Positions 8,251-23,006 are shown, numbered from the stretch's first letter. The stretch is DNA of 64,000 nucleotides from Demequina salsinemoris (GCF_000974805.1 NZ_BBQZ01000002.1:437510-501509), one strand, 5' to 3'. The notes: generated by a model not told the origin, from the sequence alone. Program-made: numbers and translations.

Positions 8251-9522
8251 TCATTCGTTCGCGCGAGGTTCTTGTTCGACAGAACCTTCGGTAGGAAGTT
8301 CTGCAATGCGTCGCATACAACTCACCGCTCGAACTAGCGGGATCGCCGTGCTCAGAACCTCGGTGGCTGTGTAACCAACCGCGACGCCAAGAGTTCCTAT
8401 CGATGGCGCGAGTCCGATCATGAGAGGGACGCCGAGCGCGGAGCCTGCAAGGGTCGCGGCGGCCACGATACGGACCTCGCCGCACGGGAACAAGAGATGC
8501 CTGGTGAGCGAAGTACGGATGGAGAACGCCGCGAATGCGATGCCCAGCACGCAGAGAAGCGCGCTGTCTTCTGCGCCTTGCTCGCCGAACAGGAGTCGGC
8601 TTGCCCACGGCCCGCACAACACGAGGAAGGCCCAACCTGCGATCCCCAGGGTCGCGTGAGCGATGATTGCTTGGCGAACTCGTTTGGCCCGTGCCTCGCC
8701 GCCGTCCGCTGCCGTCCACGATTGGAGTGCGTTGCTGAGGGTAAGTGGGAGGAACTGTCCGAGTTTCACCATCTTGTCCGCTGACGCATAGGCACTCGCT
8801 GCTGCTGCTGACACGGACGTCGTGGTGTTCACGAGGGGAACCGGCACAGCCGCGTAACTGCCGAGCGCCATATCGTTGACGACCACAACTGACGTCGAGC
8901 GAAGTACCGCCGGGAGGTTCTGGAATGAAGGCCACGATCCGGGCAACGCCCGCAGGATCCTCCGCGTGTAGACGATTGTGCCTAGCAGCGTCACGAGGAT
9001 TCCCAGGATCGGGTAGATCGCGATCACGCCAGTTGCGGCCACGAGGCCGGCAGCGACGAGTGCCCCGAGCACACGGGGCACTGCGTCGAGACGTGCGATA
9101 GACCCAGGATCATTGACGCCAACTGCAAACCATGCAAACGAGAGAGCAATCAAGGCACCCTGAATGCCCATGAGGACGGTCAGCAGCTCGTAGCCGTCAG
9201 TTGCGACGACCAAACAGGCGCCGATGAGAGCGGGGAATACGGGGATCGCCATCAACCCACGGATGACGAGTGACTCGCGATACAGCCGGGCGCGAGCCAC
9301 TGGTGGTGCCTGTGCGACTCTCGCCGGACCGACTGTGGTCCATCCGTAGGCGAGCAATATGGCCGCGAAGGTGCCGACTGACTCACCGGCAATCGCGCTC
9401 GACCATCCGCTAGGGCCTGCGGCACGCGCGACTACAGGAAGCGCGACGAGGGGTGACAGCGCGCCGAGCGCCGGTATCGCGGAGAACCCCACAAGGCTGC
9501 GCCACAGCGCCATCTCCTTCAT
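8251..9522 (-). CDS. Wzx-type polysaccharide flippase (MATE/MOP superfamily)
   Basis: This 423-residue protein is hydrophobic throughout, with about 12 predicted membrane segments beginning at LVGFSAIPALGALSPLVALP. Size and hydrophobic spacing fit oligosaccharide flippases that move lipid-linked glycans across the cytoplasmic membrane. There is no strong catalytic motif, so the call rests on membrane pattern and on neighbours that are all glycosyltransferases. Its start overlaps the stop of the upstream GT4 gene by 4 bp, making it the last gene of a three-gene minus-strand operon. Confidence 0.75.
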   Translation of the reverse strand: MKEMALWRSLVGFSAIPALGALSPLVALPVVARAAGPSGWSSAIAGESVGTFAAILLAYGWTTVGPARVAQAPPVARARLYRESLVIRGLMAIPVFPALIGACLVVATDGYELLTVLMGIQGALIALSFAWFAVGVNDPGSIARLDAVPRVLGALVAAGLVAATGVIAIYPILGILVTLLGTIVYTRRILRALPGSWPSFQNLPAVLRSTSVVVVNDMALGSYAAVPVPLVNTTTSVSAAAASAYASADKMVKLGQFLPLTLSNALQSWTAADGGEARAKRVRQAIIAHATLGIAGWAFLVLCGPWASRLLFGEQGAEDSALLCVLGIAFAAFSIRTSLTRHLLFPCGEVRIVAAATLAGSALGVPLMIGLAPSIGTLGVAVGYTATEVLSTAIPLVRAVSCMRRIAELPTEGSVEQEPRANE

Positions 9523-10643
9523 GGGTCTACCGACAGTGCTGAGAGCAACACATTCGCAATCCCTACGGAAGTCGTTTGCCAGTCGAATCTGCGGGCACGC
9601 CGGAGGCCGCTCGCGCGTCGATTGCTGAGTTCGTCGGGGTCGTCGTGGAGGGTAACCAGAGCTCGTGCGAACGCCTTGGGGTCACGGGCATCCGCGTAGA
9701 CGGCAGCGTCGCCGCCCACCTCTCGTAGCACCGGGATGTCATTGGCGAGAACGGCGACCGAACGCTGCATGGCGTCCACCACTGGCAGGCCGAACCCTTC
9801 GCTCAGCGAGACGCACGCGTACATGTCCGCGGCGGCGTAGACGTCCTCCAGGACTTCGCCCTCGACCCAACCGAGCAAGGTGACGTCGCTCCCGACGTCG
9901 AGCTCGGCGACCAGGAGGCGGAGGGATTCGGGGACTCCTTCGCCGACGATCACCGCGTAGGGACGGGTGTCGGGGGGTACAGCGGCGACCGCGCGTACCA
10001 GGCCCGCGAGGTTCTTGTGCGGCATCGGGTTCCCGATGGACATAACGATCGGACGCCCGGTGGGCAGTCCGAGCCGCTCACGGGCTCCCTGCGTAGGTGT
10101 AGCTGGAGGCTTTGAGGCTCCATTGGGCACGACCACGATGCGATCGCGTTCAACGCCGAGGTGCTGCTCGATATCTAATCGAGCGGCCTCCGACACGGTA
10201 AGGACCGTTGTTGCCCTACGTGCTGCGCCTGCGACGAGCGCTCCAATGGCGCGGCGGGTTACCCGGTCGATGCCTGTGCCCGGCACCGAGCGGTAGATCG
10301 CATCGTGCACGGAGAGCACCGTCGGCACTCGCCCCGAGACGGGCCCGAAGTTGGCGGGGCACCAGAGCAGGTCGGCGTCGAGACGTGCCGCGATCCGCGG
10401 AACCGCCGCTAGCGCGCCCCACGCCCAGGAGGCCTTGCCTGGACCGACCGATCGCAGCACGCGCAACTCGCCGGGTGCGAACTCGCGCACTGCGGCCGCG
10501 CCGGCGCGGCCCGTCAACGTGATGATCTCCGTGTCGTGCAGGAGTGCGGAGACGCGGGGAAGCAGCTCACGCACATGCGTCTCTGTGCCGCCGCGCGCAC
10601 CGGTGAATCCGAGCAGGTCGACCACGAGCTTCCGGCGGGGCAT
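9519..10643 (-). CDS. family 4 (GT-B) glycosyltransferase
   Basis: This 374-residue protein has a GT-B fold. The N-terminal domain contains GFTGARGGTETHVRELLP (glycine-rich acceptor loop). The C-terminal domain has VVPNGASKPP, VMSIGNPMPHKNLAGLVRA and the nucleotide-sugar motif SLSEGFGLPVVDAM (E-x7-E type, with Asp at the second position). This is the retaining GT4 pattern of cell-surface glycan enzymes. It follows the membrane GT2 by 4 bp and overlaps the flippase. Donor sugar unknown. Confidence 0.85.
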   Translation of the reverse strand: MPRRKLVVDLLGFTGARGGTETHVRELLPRVSALLHDTEIITLTGRAGAAAVREFAPGELRVLRSVGPGKASWAWGALAAVPRIAARLDADLLWCPANFGPVSGRVPTVLSVHDAIYRSVPGTGIDRVTRRAIGALVAGAARRATTVLTVSEAARLDIEQHLGVERDRIVVVPNGASKPPATPTQGARERLGLPTGRPIVMSIGNPMPHKNLAGLVRAVAAVPPDTRPYAVIVGEGVPESLRLLVAELDVGSDVTLLGWVEGEVLEDVYAAADMYACVSLSEGFGLPVVDAMQRSVAVLANDIPVLREVGGDAAVYADARDPKAFARALVTLHDDPDELSNRRASGLRRARRFDWQTTSVGIANVLLSALSVDP

Positions 10644-10647
10644 GGCG

Positions 10648-11844
10648 TCAGTCTCCGGCGATGGTGGGCGGTGATGCCCTGTGGGGGATCGTAAGGATCG
10701 CCGCGAAGAAGCTCATCATCACTGTCTGAAACCCGATGATCAGCACCATCGCGGACGGCACCGCGATGCGCACCACCTGCGAGGCATCGAGTGCGCCGAA
10801 CTCGACGTTTCCCCAACGGATCACCTGGCCGACGCCGATCGCGATGCCCAGAAGGAACATGAGCAGGCCTACAACGAGACCGCGTTCGAGCGTCCATTCC
10901 GAAGCGAGCCGTCGATAGCTGGGGGACGGAGGGAGGAAGCCTTCGGCCGTGGCATACAGGCGCGTGAGCCACCAGAACAGGATCGCTTGAAATCCGATGA
11001 CCGCTAGCGCGGCCGAGTACACCATGGTGGTGACGTCGAAGCCGATGTGCCCGATCTCGATTGGACCTACGGCGATCACGAATGTCGTGAGCGCTCCCAG
11101 CAGGAATGCCACGATGCCGGGGTACACGAAGAGCCAGCGGGGCGAGAACATCAGAAGGAAGCGGAGATGGCGCCAACCGTCTTGCCACGATCTCAAGTGA
11201 GGTGGTCGCGAGCGTCCGTCAGGCGACAGCGTGGTGGGGACTTCCGTGACCGTGAGCCCGGCCAGGCTGGCGCGAACCACCATCTCGGACGCGAACTCCA
11301 TGCCGGTGGACTGGAGATCCAGATCGCGGATCGAGTCACGAGCGAACCCACGCAGTCCACAATGGAAGTCGCCGATGTCGGTTCTGAAGAACCGCCGACC
11401 GAGCCCCGACAGCACGGGGTTGCCGACGTACCGATGCAGCCGCGGCATCGCCCCCGGTGCGATACCGCCCTTGAAGCGGTTCCCCATGACAAGATCCGCG
11501 CCGGCTCGCAGCTGGTCGACGAAGGGGGTAAGCGCCATGAAGTCGTACGAGTCGTCGGCGTCTCCCATGACGACGTAGCGCCCCCGCGCGGCCTCGACGC
11601 CGCCCAGCAATGCCGCGCCGTACCCACGCACGGGGATGTCGACGACGCGGGCGCCGAGTGATCGCGCGAGCGACTGGGAGCCGTCCGTGGAACCGTTGTC
11701 CGCGATGAGCACCTCTCCGTCGATTCCGTGCTCGTCCAGATAGCGCTGTGCCTTGCTGATGCAGGTCTCGAGCGTCTCGAACTCATCGAGGCAGGGCATC
11801 AGGATTGTCAGCTCGAGCGCGCTAACGTCGTCGAGGTCGCTCAC
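10648..11844 (-). CDS. membrane-anchored family 2 glycosyltransferase
   Basis: This 398-residue protein has an N-terminal GT2 domain (ELTILMPCLDEFETLETCI, IADNGSTDGS, VVMGDADDSYDF with the DxD metal site, and SPDGRSRPPHLRSWQDG) and about four C-terminal membrane segments from residue 240 on. This layout matches polyprenyl-phosphate sugar transferases such as the GtrB/DPM type. The start is GTG at 11844 behind GGGAGG; an ATG-started frame extending to 12090 would run through the divergent promoter and start of the next gene and is rejected. It is first in a three-gene operon. Confidence 0.85.
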   Translation of the reverse strand: MSDLDDVSALELTILMPCLDEFETLETCISKAQRYLDEHGIDGEVLIADNGSTDGSQSLARSLGARVVDIPVRGYGAALLGGVEAARGRYVVMGDADDSYDFMALTPFVDQLRAGADLVMGNRFKGGIAPGAMPRLHRYVGNPVLSGLGRRFFRTDIGDFHCGLRGFARDSIRDLDLQSTGMEFASEMVVRASLAGLTVTEVPTTLSPDGRSRPPHLRSWQDGWRHLRFLLMFSPRWLFVYPGIVAFLLGALTTFVIAVGPIEIGHIGFDVTTMVYSAALAVIGFQAILFWWLTRLYATAEGFLPPSPSYRRLASEWTLERGLVVGLLMFLLGIAIGVGQVIRWGNVEFGALDASQVVRIAVPSAMVLIIGFQTVMMSFFAAILTIPHRASPPTIAGD

Positions 11845-12073
11845 GTCTTGTCCGCCTCCCAGCCCGAGGTCGCTTGCCACCGCGCGAAGGTGGAGCGACG
11901 CACCCGGAATCGAAGCCACACTAGACCACGTCGGTCGCGACGCGGATGTTCCTCGCCGCGGGTCGGTATCTGAGTGAAGTCCCGGCGTCCGGCGCGTGAT
12001 TGATCCCGCGCGCCGTAGCAGCCATGGGTCACCTCCCCCGTATGGTCGAGGTTCGCAACGGGAAGGAGACGGC
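11845..12073. promoter_or_regulatory. divergent promoter region of the glycan island
   Basis: This 229 bp lies between divergent glycosyltransferase genes. Rightward, TATGGT at 12041-12046 could be a -10, with GGAAGGAG at 12061-12068 as Shine-Dalgarno for the GTG at 12074. Leftward, TAGTGT (minus strand, 11923-11918) could be a -10 giving a leader of about 65 nt. No convincing operator is seen. Confidence 0.4.
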
Positions 12074-13228
12074 GTGACGTCGAAACGCATCGCTATCGCC
12101 TACGACTGTCTGTTCCCGTTCACCAAGGGGGGAGGGGAGCGGCAGTACCGAGACTTTGCGGAAGAGCTCGTTCGGAGGGGGTACGAGGTCGACTACCTCA
12201 CGGCCCGTCAGTGGGACGATGCCCCTGACGCCTCATTCGCGATCGTGCCCGTCACGGGACGGCTGGGGCTGTACGACGCTGACGGTGTGCGCTCCATGGC
12301 AGCGGCCCTACGGTTCGCGGGGGGCCTCTGGTGGTCCCTCGCAAGAAGAAGGCGGAGCTTGGATGCGGTCATCGTGTCGGGGCTGCCAGTTCTGAATGTA
12401 CTCGCCGCGAGGGTCGCCTTGGTTGGATCGAGAGCTCCCTTGGCGGTCGACTACCTGGAGGTATGGGACCGACGTCAGTGGATCGCGTACGCGGGCCGGG
12501 TCATCGGCACGGCCGCCTGGGCGGCGCAGCGCGCCGCGGTCGCTGTCACCCCCCTGGCAATGTGCCACTCGCGTCTGACGGCAGAGCGACTCGGTTCGGA
12601 AGGACTGTGCGGTGCTCCGGTCGTGAGCCCCGGACTCGTGGCAGGCGCTCGCGAGGCGCACTTCAACCCCGTGTGCCTGGAACCGCCGTACGTGCTGTAC
12701 GCGGGGCGCCACATCCCTGACAAGCGGGTCGAGACGCTCCCTGCTGCGGTGGCGCACGCCCGTCGGGTCGTGCCGAATCTGCGATTGGTCGTTCTCGGTG
12801 ACGGTCCGACGGCTGGCGCGGTGCGTGAAGCCGTTGAGACGATTGGATCGCCGGAGTGGATCGAGATGCTGGGCTTCGTGAGCACCGAGAGGCTCGAGGA
12901 GCTGATGGAGGGCGCCGCATGCCTCGTCAATCCCTCGCGGCGCGAGGGCTATGGCCTGGTGGTGGTCGAGGCGGCAGCTCACGGGACGCCCGTGGTCCTC
13001 GTCGAGCACCCAGGGAACGCATCGGTCGAACTGGTGGAGCGTGACGTGAACGGCGTGGTGGCGCCCGCGGATGACGCCGCCAGCCTGGGCGGCGCGATCG
13101 TCGAGGTGGTCTTGGCTGGTGGACCGCTCAGGGCTTCCACCCGCGCTTGGTACGAGGATGCGCTGGAGACCAGGACCGTCGCACGCACCGTGGAAGGGAT
13201 TCTCGACGCAATGGGCTTCGATCGCTAA
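12074..13228 (+). CDS. family 4 (GT-B) glycosyltransferase
   Basis: This 384-residue protein starts at GTG 12074, chosen for the GGAAGGAG ribosome site. The N-terminus has IAIAYDCLFPFTKGGGERQY, the GT-B glycine loop. The C-terminal half has YVLYAGRHIPDKRVETLP, VVLGDGP and the sugar-nucleotide motif NPSRREGYGLVVVEAAAHG with the expected two Glu residues. This supports a retaining GT4 enzyme. It is divergent from the membrane GT2 operon and is the last island gene before nusB. Confidence 0.85.
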   Translation: MTSKRIAIAYDCLFPFTKGGGERQYRDFAEELVRRGYEVDYLTARQWDDAPDASFAIVPVTGRLGLYDADGVRSMAAALRFAGGLWWSLARRRRSLDAVIVSGLPVLNVLAARVALVGSRAPLAVDYLEVWDRRQWIAYAGRVIGTAAWAAQRAAVAVTPLAMCHSRLTAERLGSEGLCGAPVVSPGLVAGAREAHFNPVCLEPPYVLYAGRHIPDKRVETLPAAVAHARRVVPNLRLVVLGDGPTAGAVREAVETIGSPEWIEMLGFVSTERLEELMEGAACLVNPSRREGYGLVVVEAAAHGTPVVLVEHPGNASVELVERDVNGVVAPADDAASLGGAIVEVVLAGGPLRASTRAWYEDALETRTVARTVEGILDAMGFDR

Positions 13229-13262
13229 CCCCGACGAGGGGCGAACACGCCGCAGCACCGCG

Positions 13263-13268
13263 TATCCT
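13263..13268 (+). promoter_or_regulatory. probable -10 element of nusB
   Basis: TATCCT lies 60 nt before the nusB ATG, within the 100 bp gap after the glycan island. A CCAGGAGG ribosome site is at 13312-13319. Confidence 0.35.
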
Positions 13269-13328
13269 TGTGAGTCGCATCCCCGGCGCTACCAGCGCCA
13301 CAGCACGACCCCAGGAGGACCACCGCTC

Positions 13329-13790
13329 ATGGCCGCACGCACCAAGGCCCGCAAGCGCGCGCTCGACATCCTCTTCGAGGCCGACCAGCGCGGTGCCAAC
13401 GTCACCGAGGTCCTCGAGTCGCGCCTCAAGGACTCGGGCCGCGAGACGCCCCTCCCGCCGTACAGCGAGGAGCTCGTGCGCGGGGTGGTAAGCCGCTGGA
13501 TCGAGATCACCGCGCTCGTCCAGGAGGCCTCGCCCGACTGGGAGCTCACCCGCATGCCCGCCGTGGACCGCGCCCTGCTGCGCCTCGCCACGTGGGAGAT
13601 CCTCTTCAACCCCTCAGTCCCGACCGCCGTCGCGATCGACGAGGCCGTGGACATGGCTGCCGACCTCTCGACCGACGACTCGCCCCGCTTCATCAACGGC
13701 GTCCTCGGCAAGATCGCCCGTGACGCCCCGGCCTTCCCGTCGGATGTGGCGGGCGCCGAGGACGAGGCCCCGGAGATCGACACCGAGTAG
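13329..13790 (+). CDS. nusB: transcription antitermination factor NusB
   Basis: NusB binds boxA RNA with NusE (S10) for rRNA antitermination. The 153-residue all-helical protein begins ARTKARKRALDILFEADQRG, the conserved Arg-rich RNA-binding helix, and contains RMPAVDRALLRLATWEI and PTAVAIDEAVDMA, the family signatures, ending at FINGVLGKIARD. Start ATG 13329 is behind a strong CCAGGAGG. It is normally next to efp; here it is displaced by the glycan island. Confidence 0.95.
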   Translation: MAARTKARKRALDILFEADQRGANVTEVLESRLKDSGRETPLPPYSEELVRGVVSRWIEITALVQEASPDWELTRMPAVDRALLRLATWEILFNPSVPTAVAIDEAVDMAADLSTDDSPRFINGVLGKIARDAPAFPSDVAGAEDEAPEIDTE

Positions 13791-13837
13791 TCCTCGCGAC
13801 ACAGCGCTCCCGGCACGCGGCACCCCCGCGCGTCGGT

Positions 13838-13843
13838 TAGCCT
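13838..13843 (+). promoter_or_regulatory. probable -10 element of the pyr operon
   Basis: TAGCCT would place the transcription start near 13850, giving a leader of about 65 nt that contains the PyrR-binding hairpin. Confidence 0.4.
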
Positions 13844-13875
13844 TGACAATCGAACAGCCAGAGAAGCAAAGACAC

Positions 13876-15425
<1,550 letters not shown>

Positions 15426-15429
<4 letters not shown>

Positions 15430-16751
15430 GCGCCACCGTCCAGAACACCCAGCCCACGCATCGTCCGTTCGTCATCACCGGAGCGTCCGTCTACGGCGAG
15501 GAGGTGCGGGACGTCGCCGTCGTCGACGGCCTGATCGTCCCCGTGGCCGAGGCGCCGGCCGACGCGATCCGCGTCGACGGCACCGGCTGCGTCCTGCTCC
15601 CGGGCCTCGTCGATCTCCACACGCACCTGCGCGAGCCCGGCCGCGAGGACGCCGAGACCATCGAGACCGGCTCCCGCGCAGCCGCCAAGGGCGGCTACAC
15701 GGGCGTCCACGCGATGGCGAACACCAACCCCGTGTCCGACACCGCGGGCGTCGTCGAGCAGGTGTGGTCGCGCGGCCGCGAGATCGGCCTGGTGGACGTG
15801 TTCCCCGTCGGCGCGGTCACCGTGGGCCTCAAGGGCGAGCACCTGTCCGAGATGGGCGCGATGGCGAACTCGAAGGCGCGCGTGCGCGGATTCTCGGACG
15901 ACGGCGTGTGCGTCTACGACCCCGTCATCATGCGCCGCGCGCTCGAGTACGTGAAGACCTTCGACGGCGTGATCATCCAGCACGCGCAGGACCTGCGCCT
16001 GACCGAGGGCTCCCAGATGCACGAGGGTCCCGTCTCCGCGGACCTCGGCCTCGCGGGCTGGCCCGCGGTCGCCGAGGAGTCGATCATCGCTCGCGACGCC
16101 CTGCTCGCCGGGCACGTCGGCTCGCGCGTGCACATCCAGCACCTCACCACCAAGGGCGGCGTCAACATCGTCCGCTGGGCCAAGTCGCTCGGCTACGACA
16201 TCACCGCCGAGGCCACCCCTCACCACCTCAACCTCAGCCACGAGGAGGCGCGCTCCTACGACCCGCGCTTCAAGGTCAACCCGCCCCTGCGCACCGATGA
16301 GGACATCGAGGCGCTGCGCGAGGGCCTCGCGGACGGCACGATCGACATCGTCGGCACCGACCACGCCCCGCACGCGTCCGAGGACAAGGACTGCGAGTGG
16401 GCCGCCGCCTCGTTCGGCATGATCGGCCTCGAGACCGCCGTGGGCGCCGTCCAGGCCGCGATGGTGGACACTGGACGCATGACCTGGAGGGATGTGGCGC
16501 GCGTGATGTCGGAGGCGCCCGCCAGGATCGGCCGCGTGGAGCACCTCCATGGCCGTCCGATCGCCGACGGCGAGCCTGCGAACCTCACCCTCATCGACCC
16601 CAAGGCCGCCTACGTCGTCGAGGCCTCGACGATGGCGAGCCGCTCGCGCAACACCCCGTTCCAGGGGCGCGAGCTGCCCGGCCAGGCGGTCGCCACCTTC
16701 CTCCGCGGCGTCCCCACGTACCTGGACGCCCGTTTCGACCAGACCCTCTAA
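15426..16751 (+). CDS. pyrC: dihydroorotase
   Basis: PyrC cyclises carbamoyl aspartate to dihydroorotate. The 441-residue protein is of the long class I type, with the zinc motif [10 protein letters not shown], an IQHAQD region, the IQHLTTKGG His ligand, and [12 protein letters not shown] with the catalytic Asp. Unlike the catalytically dead homologue found beside some PyrB enzymes, all expected ligands are present. It overlaps pyrB by 4 bp and leaves 12 bp to carA. Confidence 0.96.
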
Positions 16752-16763
16752 GGAGTCCCCACC

Positions 16764-17885
16764 GTGACAGACACGGCACTGCTCGTCCTCGAGGACGGTC
16801 AGGTCTTCGAGGGGCGCCCGTACGGCGCCGAAGGCCAGACGCTCGGAGAGATCGTCTTCAACACCGGCATGACCGGCTACCAGGAGACCCTCACCGACCC
16901 CAGCTACCACCGCCAGATCGTCGTGATGACCGCGCCGCACATCGGCAACACCGGCGTCAACGACGAGGACGACGAGTCGGCCCAGATCTGGGTCGCCGGC
17001 TACGTGGTCCGCGACCCCGCACGCGTGCCGTCGAACTGGCGCGCCACGCGCTCGCTCGACGACATGCTGAAGGAGCAGGGCATCGTCGGCATCGCGGGCA
17101 TCGACACGCGCCAGCTCACACGCATCCTGCGCGGAGGCGTCATGCGCGCAGGCATCTTCTCGGGCGCGGCGCTTGCCCCCGTGCCCGACCTGGTCGCCCG
17201 CGTCAAGGCGGGCGAGGAGATGGCCGGCGCCCACCTCGCCGACGCCGTCTCCGTCACCGAGGCCTACGAGATCGCCCCGAAGGGCGAGGACCTCGGCCTC
17301 CATGTGGTCGCGGTCGACCTCGGCATCAAGGCGATGACCCCCGAGCGCATGGCCGAGCGCGGCCTGCGCGTCACGGTTGTCCCGTCCACCACGACGGGCG
17401 CGGAGATCCTCGCGATGAACCCCGACGGCGTGTTCTTCTCCAACGGCCCCGGCGACCCCGCCGCCGCCGACCGCTCGGTCGGCGACCTCCGCATCGTCCT
17501 GGACCAGAAGGTGCCGTTCTTCGGCATCTGCTTCGGCAACCAGCTGCTCGGGCGCGCGCTCGGCTACGGCACCTACAAGCTGCCCTTCGGCCACCGCGGC
17601 ATCAACCAGCCCGTCATGGACCGCACCACCGACAAGGTCGAGATCACGGCCCACAACCACGGGTTCGCGGTCGACGCCCCGCTCGAGGGCGCGAGCGACT
17701 CGCCCGCCGGCTACGGCAAGGTCAAGGTCAGCCACGTGTGCCTCAACGACGACGTGGTCGAGGGCCTCGAATGCCTCGACATCCCCGCCTTCTCGGTGCA
17801 GTACCACCCGGAGGCCGCCGCGGGTCCCCACGACGCCGCCTACCTGTTCGACCGATTCATCGACCTCATGAAGGGGGAGCGCTGA
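16764..17885 (+). CDS. carA: carbamoyl-phosphate synthase small subunit
   Basis: CarA hydrolyses glutamine and passes ammonia to CarB. The 373-residue protein has the N-terminal [17 protein letters not shown] signature and a class I glutamine amidotransferase domain with nucleophile Cys in [16 protein letters not shown] and the His/Glu pair in [13 protein letters not shown]. The FGNQ form (Leu to Phe and His to Asn compared with E. coli) is common in actinobacteria as I recall. It starts with GTG at 16764 and ends 2 bp before carB. Confidence 0.96.
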   Translation: MTDTALLVLEDGQVFEGRPYGAEGQTLGEIVFNTGMTGYQETLTDPSYHRQIVVMTAPHIGNTGVNDEDDESAQIWVAGYVVRDPARVPSNWRATRSLDDMLKEQGIVGIAGIDTRQLTRILRGGVMRAGIFSGAALAPVPDLVARVKAGEEMAGAHLADAVSVTEAYEIAPKGEDLGLHVVAVDLGIKAMTPERMAERGLRVTVVPSTTTGAEILAMNPDGVFFSNGPGDPAAADRSVGDLRIVLDQKVPFFGICFGNQLLGRALGYGTYKLPFGHRGINQPVMDRTTDKVEITAHNHGFAVDAPLEGASDSPAGYGKVKVSHVCLNDDVVEGLECLDIPAFSVQYHPEAAAGPHDAAYLFDRFIDLMKGER

Positions 17886-17887
17886 CG

Positions 17888-21181
<3,294 letters not shown>

Positions 21182-21207
21182 TCCCTGCAAGGTACGGGTG
21201 ACATAGG

Positions 21208-21213
21208 TACGAT
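21208..21213 (+). promoter_or_regulatory. possible internal -10 element before pyrF
   Basis: TACGAT lies 50 nt before the pyrF ATG and CAGGAGGAG precedes the start, so pyrF can be expressed separately from carB. No -35 is evident. Confidence 0.3.
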
Positions 21214-21263
21214 GAGGATGACCCAGACAGCGGGCAGGAAGTCCGCGCCCCAGGAGGAGAAGC

Positions 21264-22121
21264 ATGGCATTCGGTGAACGGCTGGCCGCGGCGATGGACG
21301 AGGCCGGTCCGCTCTGCGTGGGCATCGACCCGCACCCCGAGCTGCTCGCCCGCTGGGGGCTGAACGACTCGGCCGAGAGCCTCGCCGCCTTCGGAGAGAC
21401 CGTGCTCGAGGCGTCCGTGCGCTCGGCCGCCGCGGTCAAGCCCAACGCCGCTTTCTTCGAGCGTCACGGCGCCAGGGGAGTGGCGGCGCTCGAGCACGTG
21501 CTGCAGCGTGCCCGCGAGCTCGAGATCATCACGATCCTCGACGCCAAGCGCGGGGACATCGGCTCCACGATGGAGGGCTACGCGGACGCGTACCTGTCGG
21601 AGGGCGTCCCGCTCGAGGCCGACGCGATCACCGTGTCGCCGTACCTCGGCTTCGGGTCGCTTCAGCCGGCCTTCGACCTCGCGAAGCACACGGGCAAGGG
21701 CGTGTTCGTGCTCGCCCTCACCTCGAATCCCGAGGGTCCCGAGGTGCAGCACGCGCGCACCGCGGACGGCGAGTCCGTCGCGGGCGCGGTCGTGCGTCAG
21801 GCGCAGGCCCTCAACGAGGGCGCGGAGCGCATGGGAGATGTGGGCCTCGTCGTCGGCGCGACCGTCGGCGACGCGGTCAGGGACCTGGGGATCGATCTCG
21901 GGTCGTTCAACGGACCGATCCTGTCGCCCGGAGTGGGCGCGCAGGGTGCGGGACCTCAGCAGCTGCTGCAGGTATTCGGCAACGCCCGCGGGCGTGTGCT
22001 CGTGAATCAGTCGCGAGGGGTGCTCAACGCGGGCCCGTTCGTGGAGAGGCTGCGCGGTGCGATCCAGGCGGCCGCAGGCGCGGCGCAGTACACCCTGCAG
22101 TCCGCGGACATGCAGGACTAG
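21264..22121 (+). CDS. pyrF: orotidine-5'-phosphate decarboxylase
   Basis: PyrF decarboxylates OMP to UMP. The 285-residue protein is the longer type 2 form typical of actinobacteria. It has PLCVGIDPHPELL near the N-terminus, VKPNAAFFE, the catalytic ILDAKRGDIGST motif (Asp-Lys-Asp network), and SPGVGAQGAGP near the end. It closes the pyrimidine operon; pyrD and pyrE are not in the window. Confidence 0.96.
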   Translation: MAFGERLAAAMDEAGPLCVGIDPHPELLARWGLNDSAESLAAFGETVLEASVRSAAAVKPNAAFFERHGARGVAALEHVLQRARELEIITILDAKRGDIGSTMEGYADAYLSEGVPLEADAITVSPYLGFGSLQPAFDLAKHTGKGVFVLALTSNPEGPEVQHARTADGESVAGAVVRQAQALNEGAERMGDVGLVVGATVGDAVRDLGIDLGSFNGPILSPGVGAQGAGPQQLLQVFGNARGRVLVNQSRGVLNAGPFVERLRGAIQAAAGAAQYTLQSADMQD

Positions 22122-22140
22122 GTACGAGGAAGGAAGGCCC

Positions 22141-22455
22141 ATGGCCACTCCGGAGCTGTCCAAGGAGCAGCGTGCAGAGGCGTTGGTGAAGGCCACCGCC
22201 GTGCGTTCGGCGCGCCGCGTCTTCAAGGAGGACCTGGCGGGCGGCGGCATGTCGCTCGAGCAGGCGATCTCCAAGGCGAAGGCGGACGACGCGCTTGCCG
22301 GGATCCGCGTGAAGGATCTGCTGCAGTGCCTGCCGGGCATCGGACCCAAGCGAGCGATCGTCGTCATGGATGACATCGGCATCTCGCACGCACGCCGCAT
22401 CCGCGGCCTCGGAACCCACCAGGTCGAGGCTCTGCTGACGCGCGAGCGCGCGTGA
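22141..22455 (+). CDS. mihF: actinobacterial integration host factor (mIHF)
   Basis: mIHF is a small nucleoid protein specific to Actinobacteria, essential in mycobacteria, and unrelated to the E. coli IHF dimer. The 104-residue protein has a long basic N-terminal helix ([19 protein letters not shown]) and the DNA-binding helix-two-turn-helix region with [13 protein letters not shown] and [13 protein letters not shown]. It starts at ATG 22141 behind AGGAAGG. The position between pyrF and gmk is the standard actinobacterial order. Its stop overlaps the gmk start. Confidence 0.93.
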   Translation: MATPELSKEQRAEALVKATAVRSARRVFKEDLAGGGMSLEQAISKAKADDALAGIRVKDLLQCLPGIGPKRAIVVMDDIGISHARRIRGLGTHQVEALLTRERA

Positions 22456-23006
22456 GCAGACTCGTCGTGCTGGCGGGCCCCACGGCCGTCGGCAAGGGCA
22501 CCGTCGTCCGCGCCCTCAAGGAGGCGCGACCTGAGATCTGGGTGTCCGTGTCGGCGACCACGAGGGCTCCACGGCCCGGCGAGGTGGACGGCGTGCACTA
22601 CTTCTTCGTGACCCCGGAGGAGTTCGACCGGATGATCGAGGACGGCGAGCTGCTCGAGTGGGCCACGGTCCACGGCACGCACCGCTACGGGACGCCGCGG
22701 CGACCCGTCGAGGAGCGCCTGGCCCAGGACGTGCCCTGCGTGCTGGAGATCGACCTCCAGGGCGCACGTCAGGTGCGCGCGGCGATGCCGGAGGCGCTCT
22801 TCGTGTTCCTCCAGCCGCCGTCGTGGGACGAGCTGGTGCGCCGGCTCGTGGGCCGCGGCACCGAGACGGAGGAGGAGCGCGAGCGTCGGCTCGCGACCGC
22901 CAGGCTCGAGCTCGCGGCCGCCGCGGAGTTCGACGAGGAGCTCGTCAACGACGACCTCGACACGGCCGTCGCCGGCCTCGCGTCCCTGGTTGACGCGGCA
23001 CGGTAG
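22452..23006 (+). CDS. gmk: guanylate kinase
   Basis: Gmk phosphorylates GMP to GDP. The 184-residue protein has the P-loop [13 protein letters not shown] at residues 8-20, [19 protein letters not shown] (GMP-binding), and the [18 protein letters not shown] lid region. It starts with GTG at 22452, overlapping the mIHF stop by 4 bp. Upstream mIHF and downstream rpoZ match the conserved order. Confidence 0.96.
   Translation: MSRLVVLAGPTAVGKGTVVRALKEARPEIWVSVSATTRAPRPGEVDGVHYFFVTPEEFDRMIEDGELLEWATVHGTHRYGTPRRPVEERLAQDVPCVLEIDLQGARQVRAAMPEALFVFLQPPSWDELVRRLVGRGTETEEERERRLATARLELAAAAEFDEELVNDDLDTAVAGLASLVDAAR

Noticed and set aside
11845-12090. N-terminal extension of the membrane GT2 gene to 12090
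   Set aside because: It would cross the divergent promoter and overlap the next gene. GTG 11844 has a good ribosome site and the GT2 domain begins just after it.
13842-13847. TTGACA as a -35 for pyrR
   Set aside because: No -10 follows at 16-18 nt, and a start there would cut away part of the PyrR hairpin. TAGCCT at 13838-13843 as a -10 fits better.
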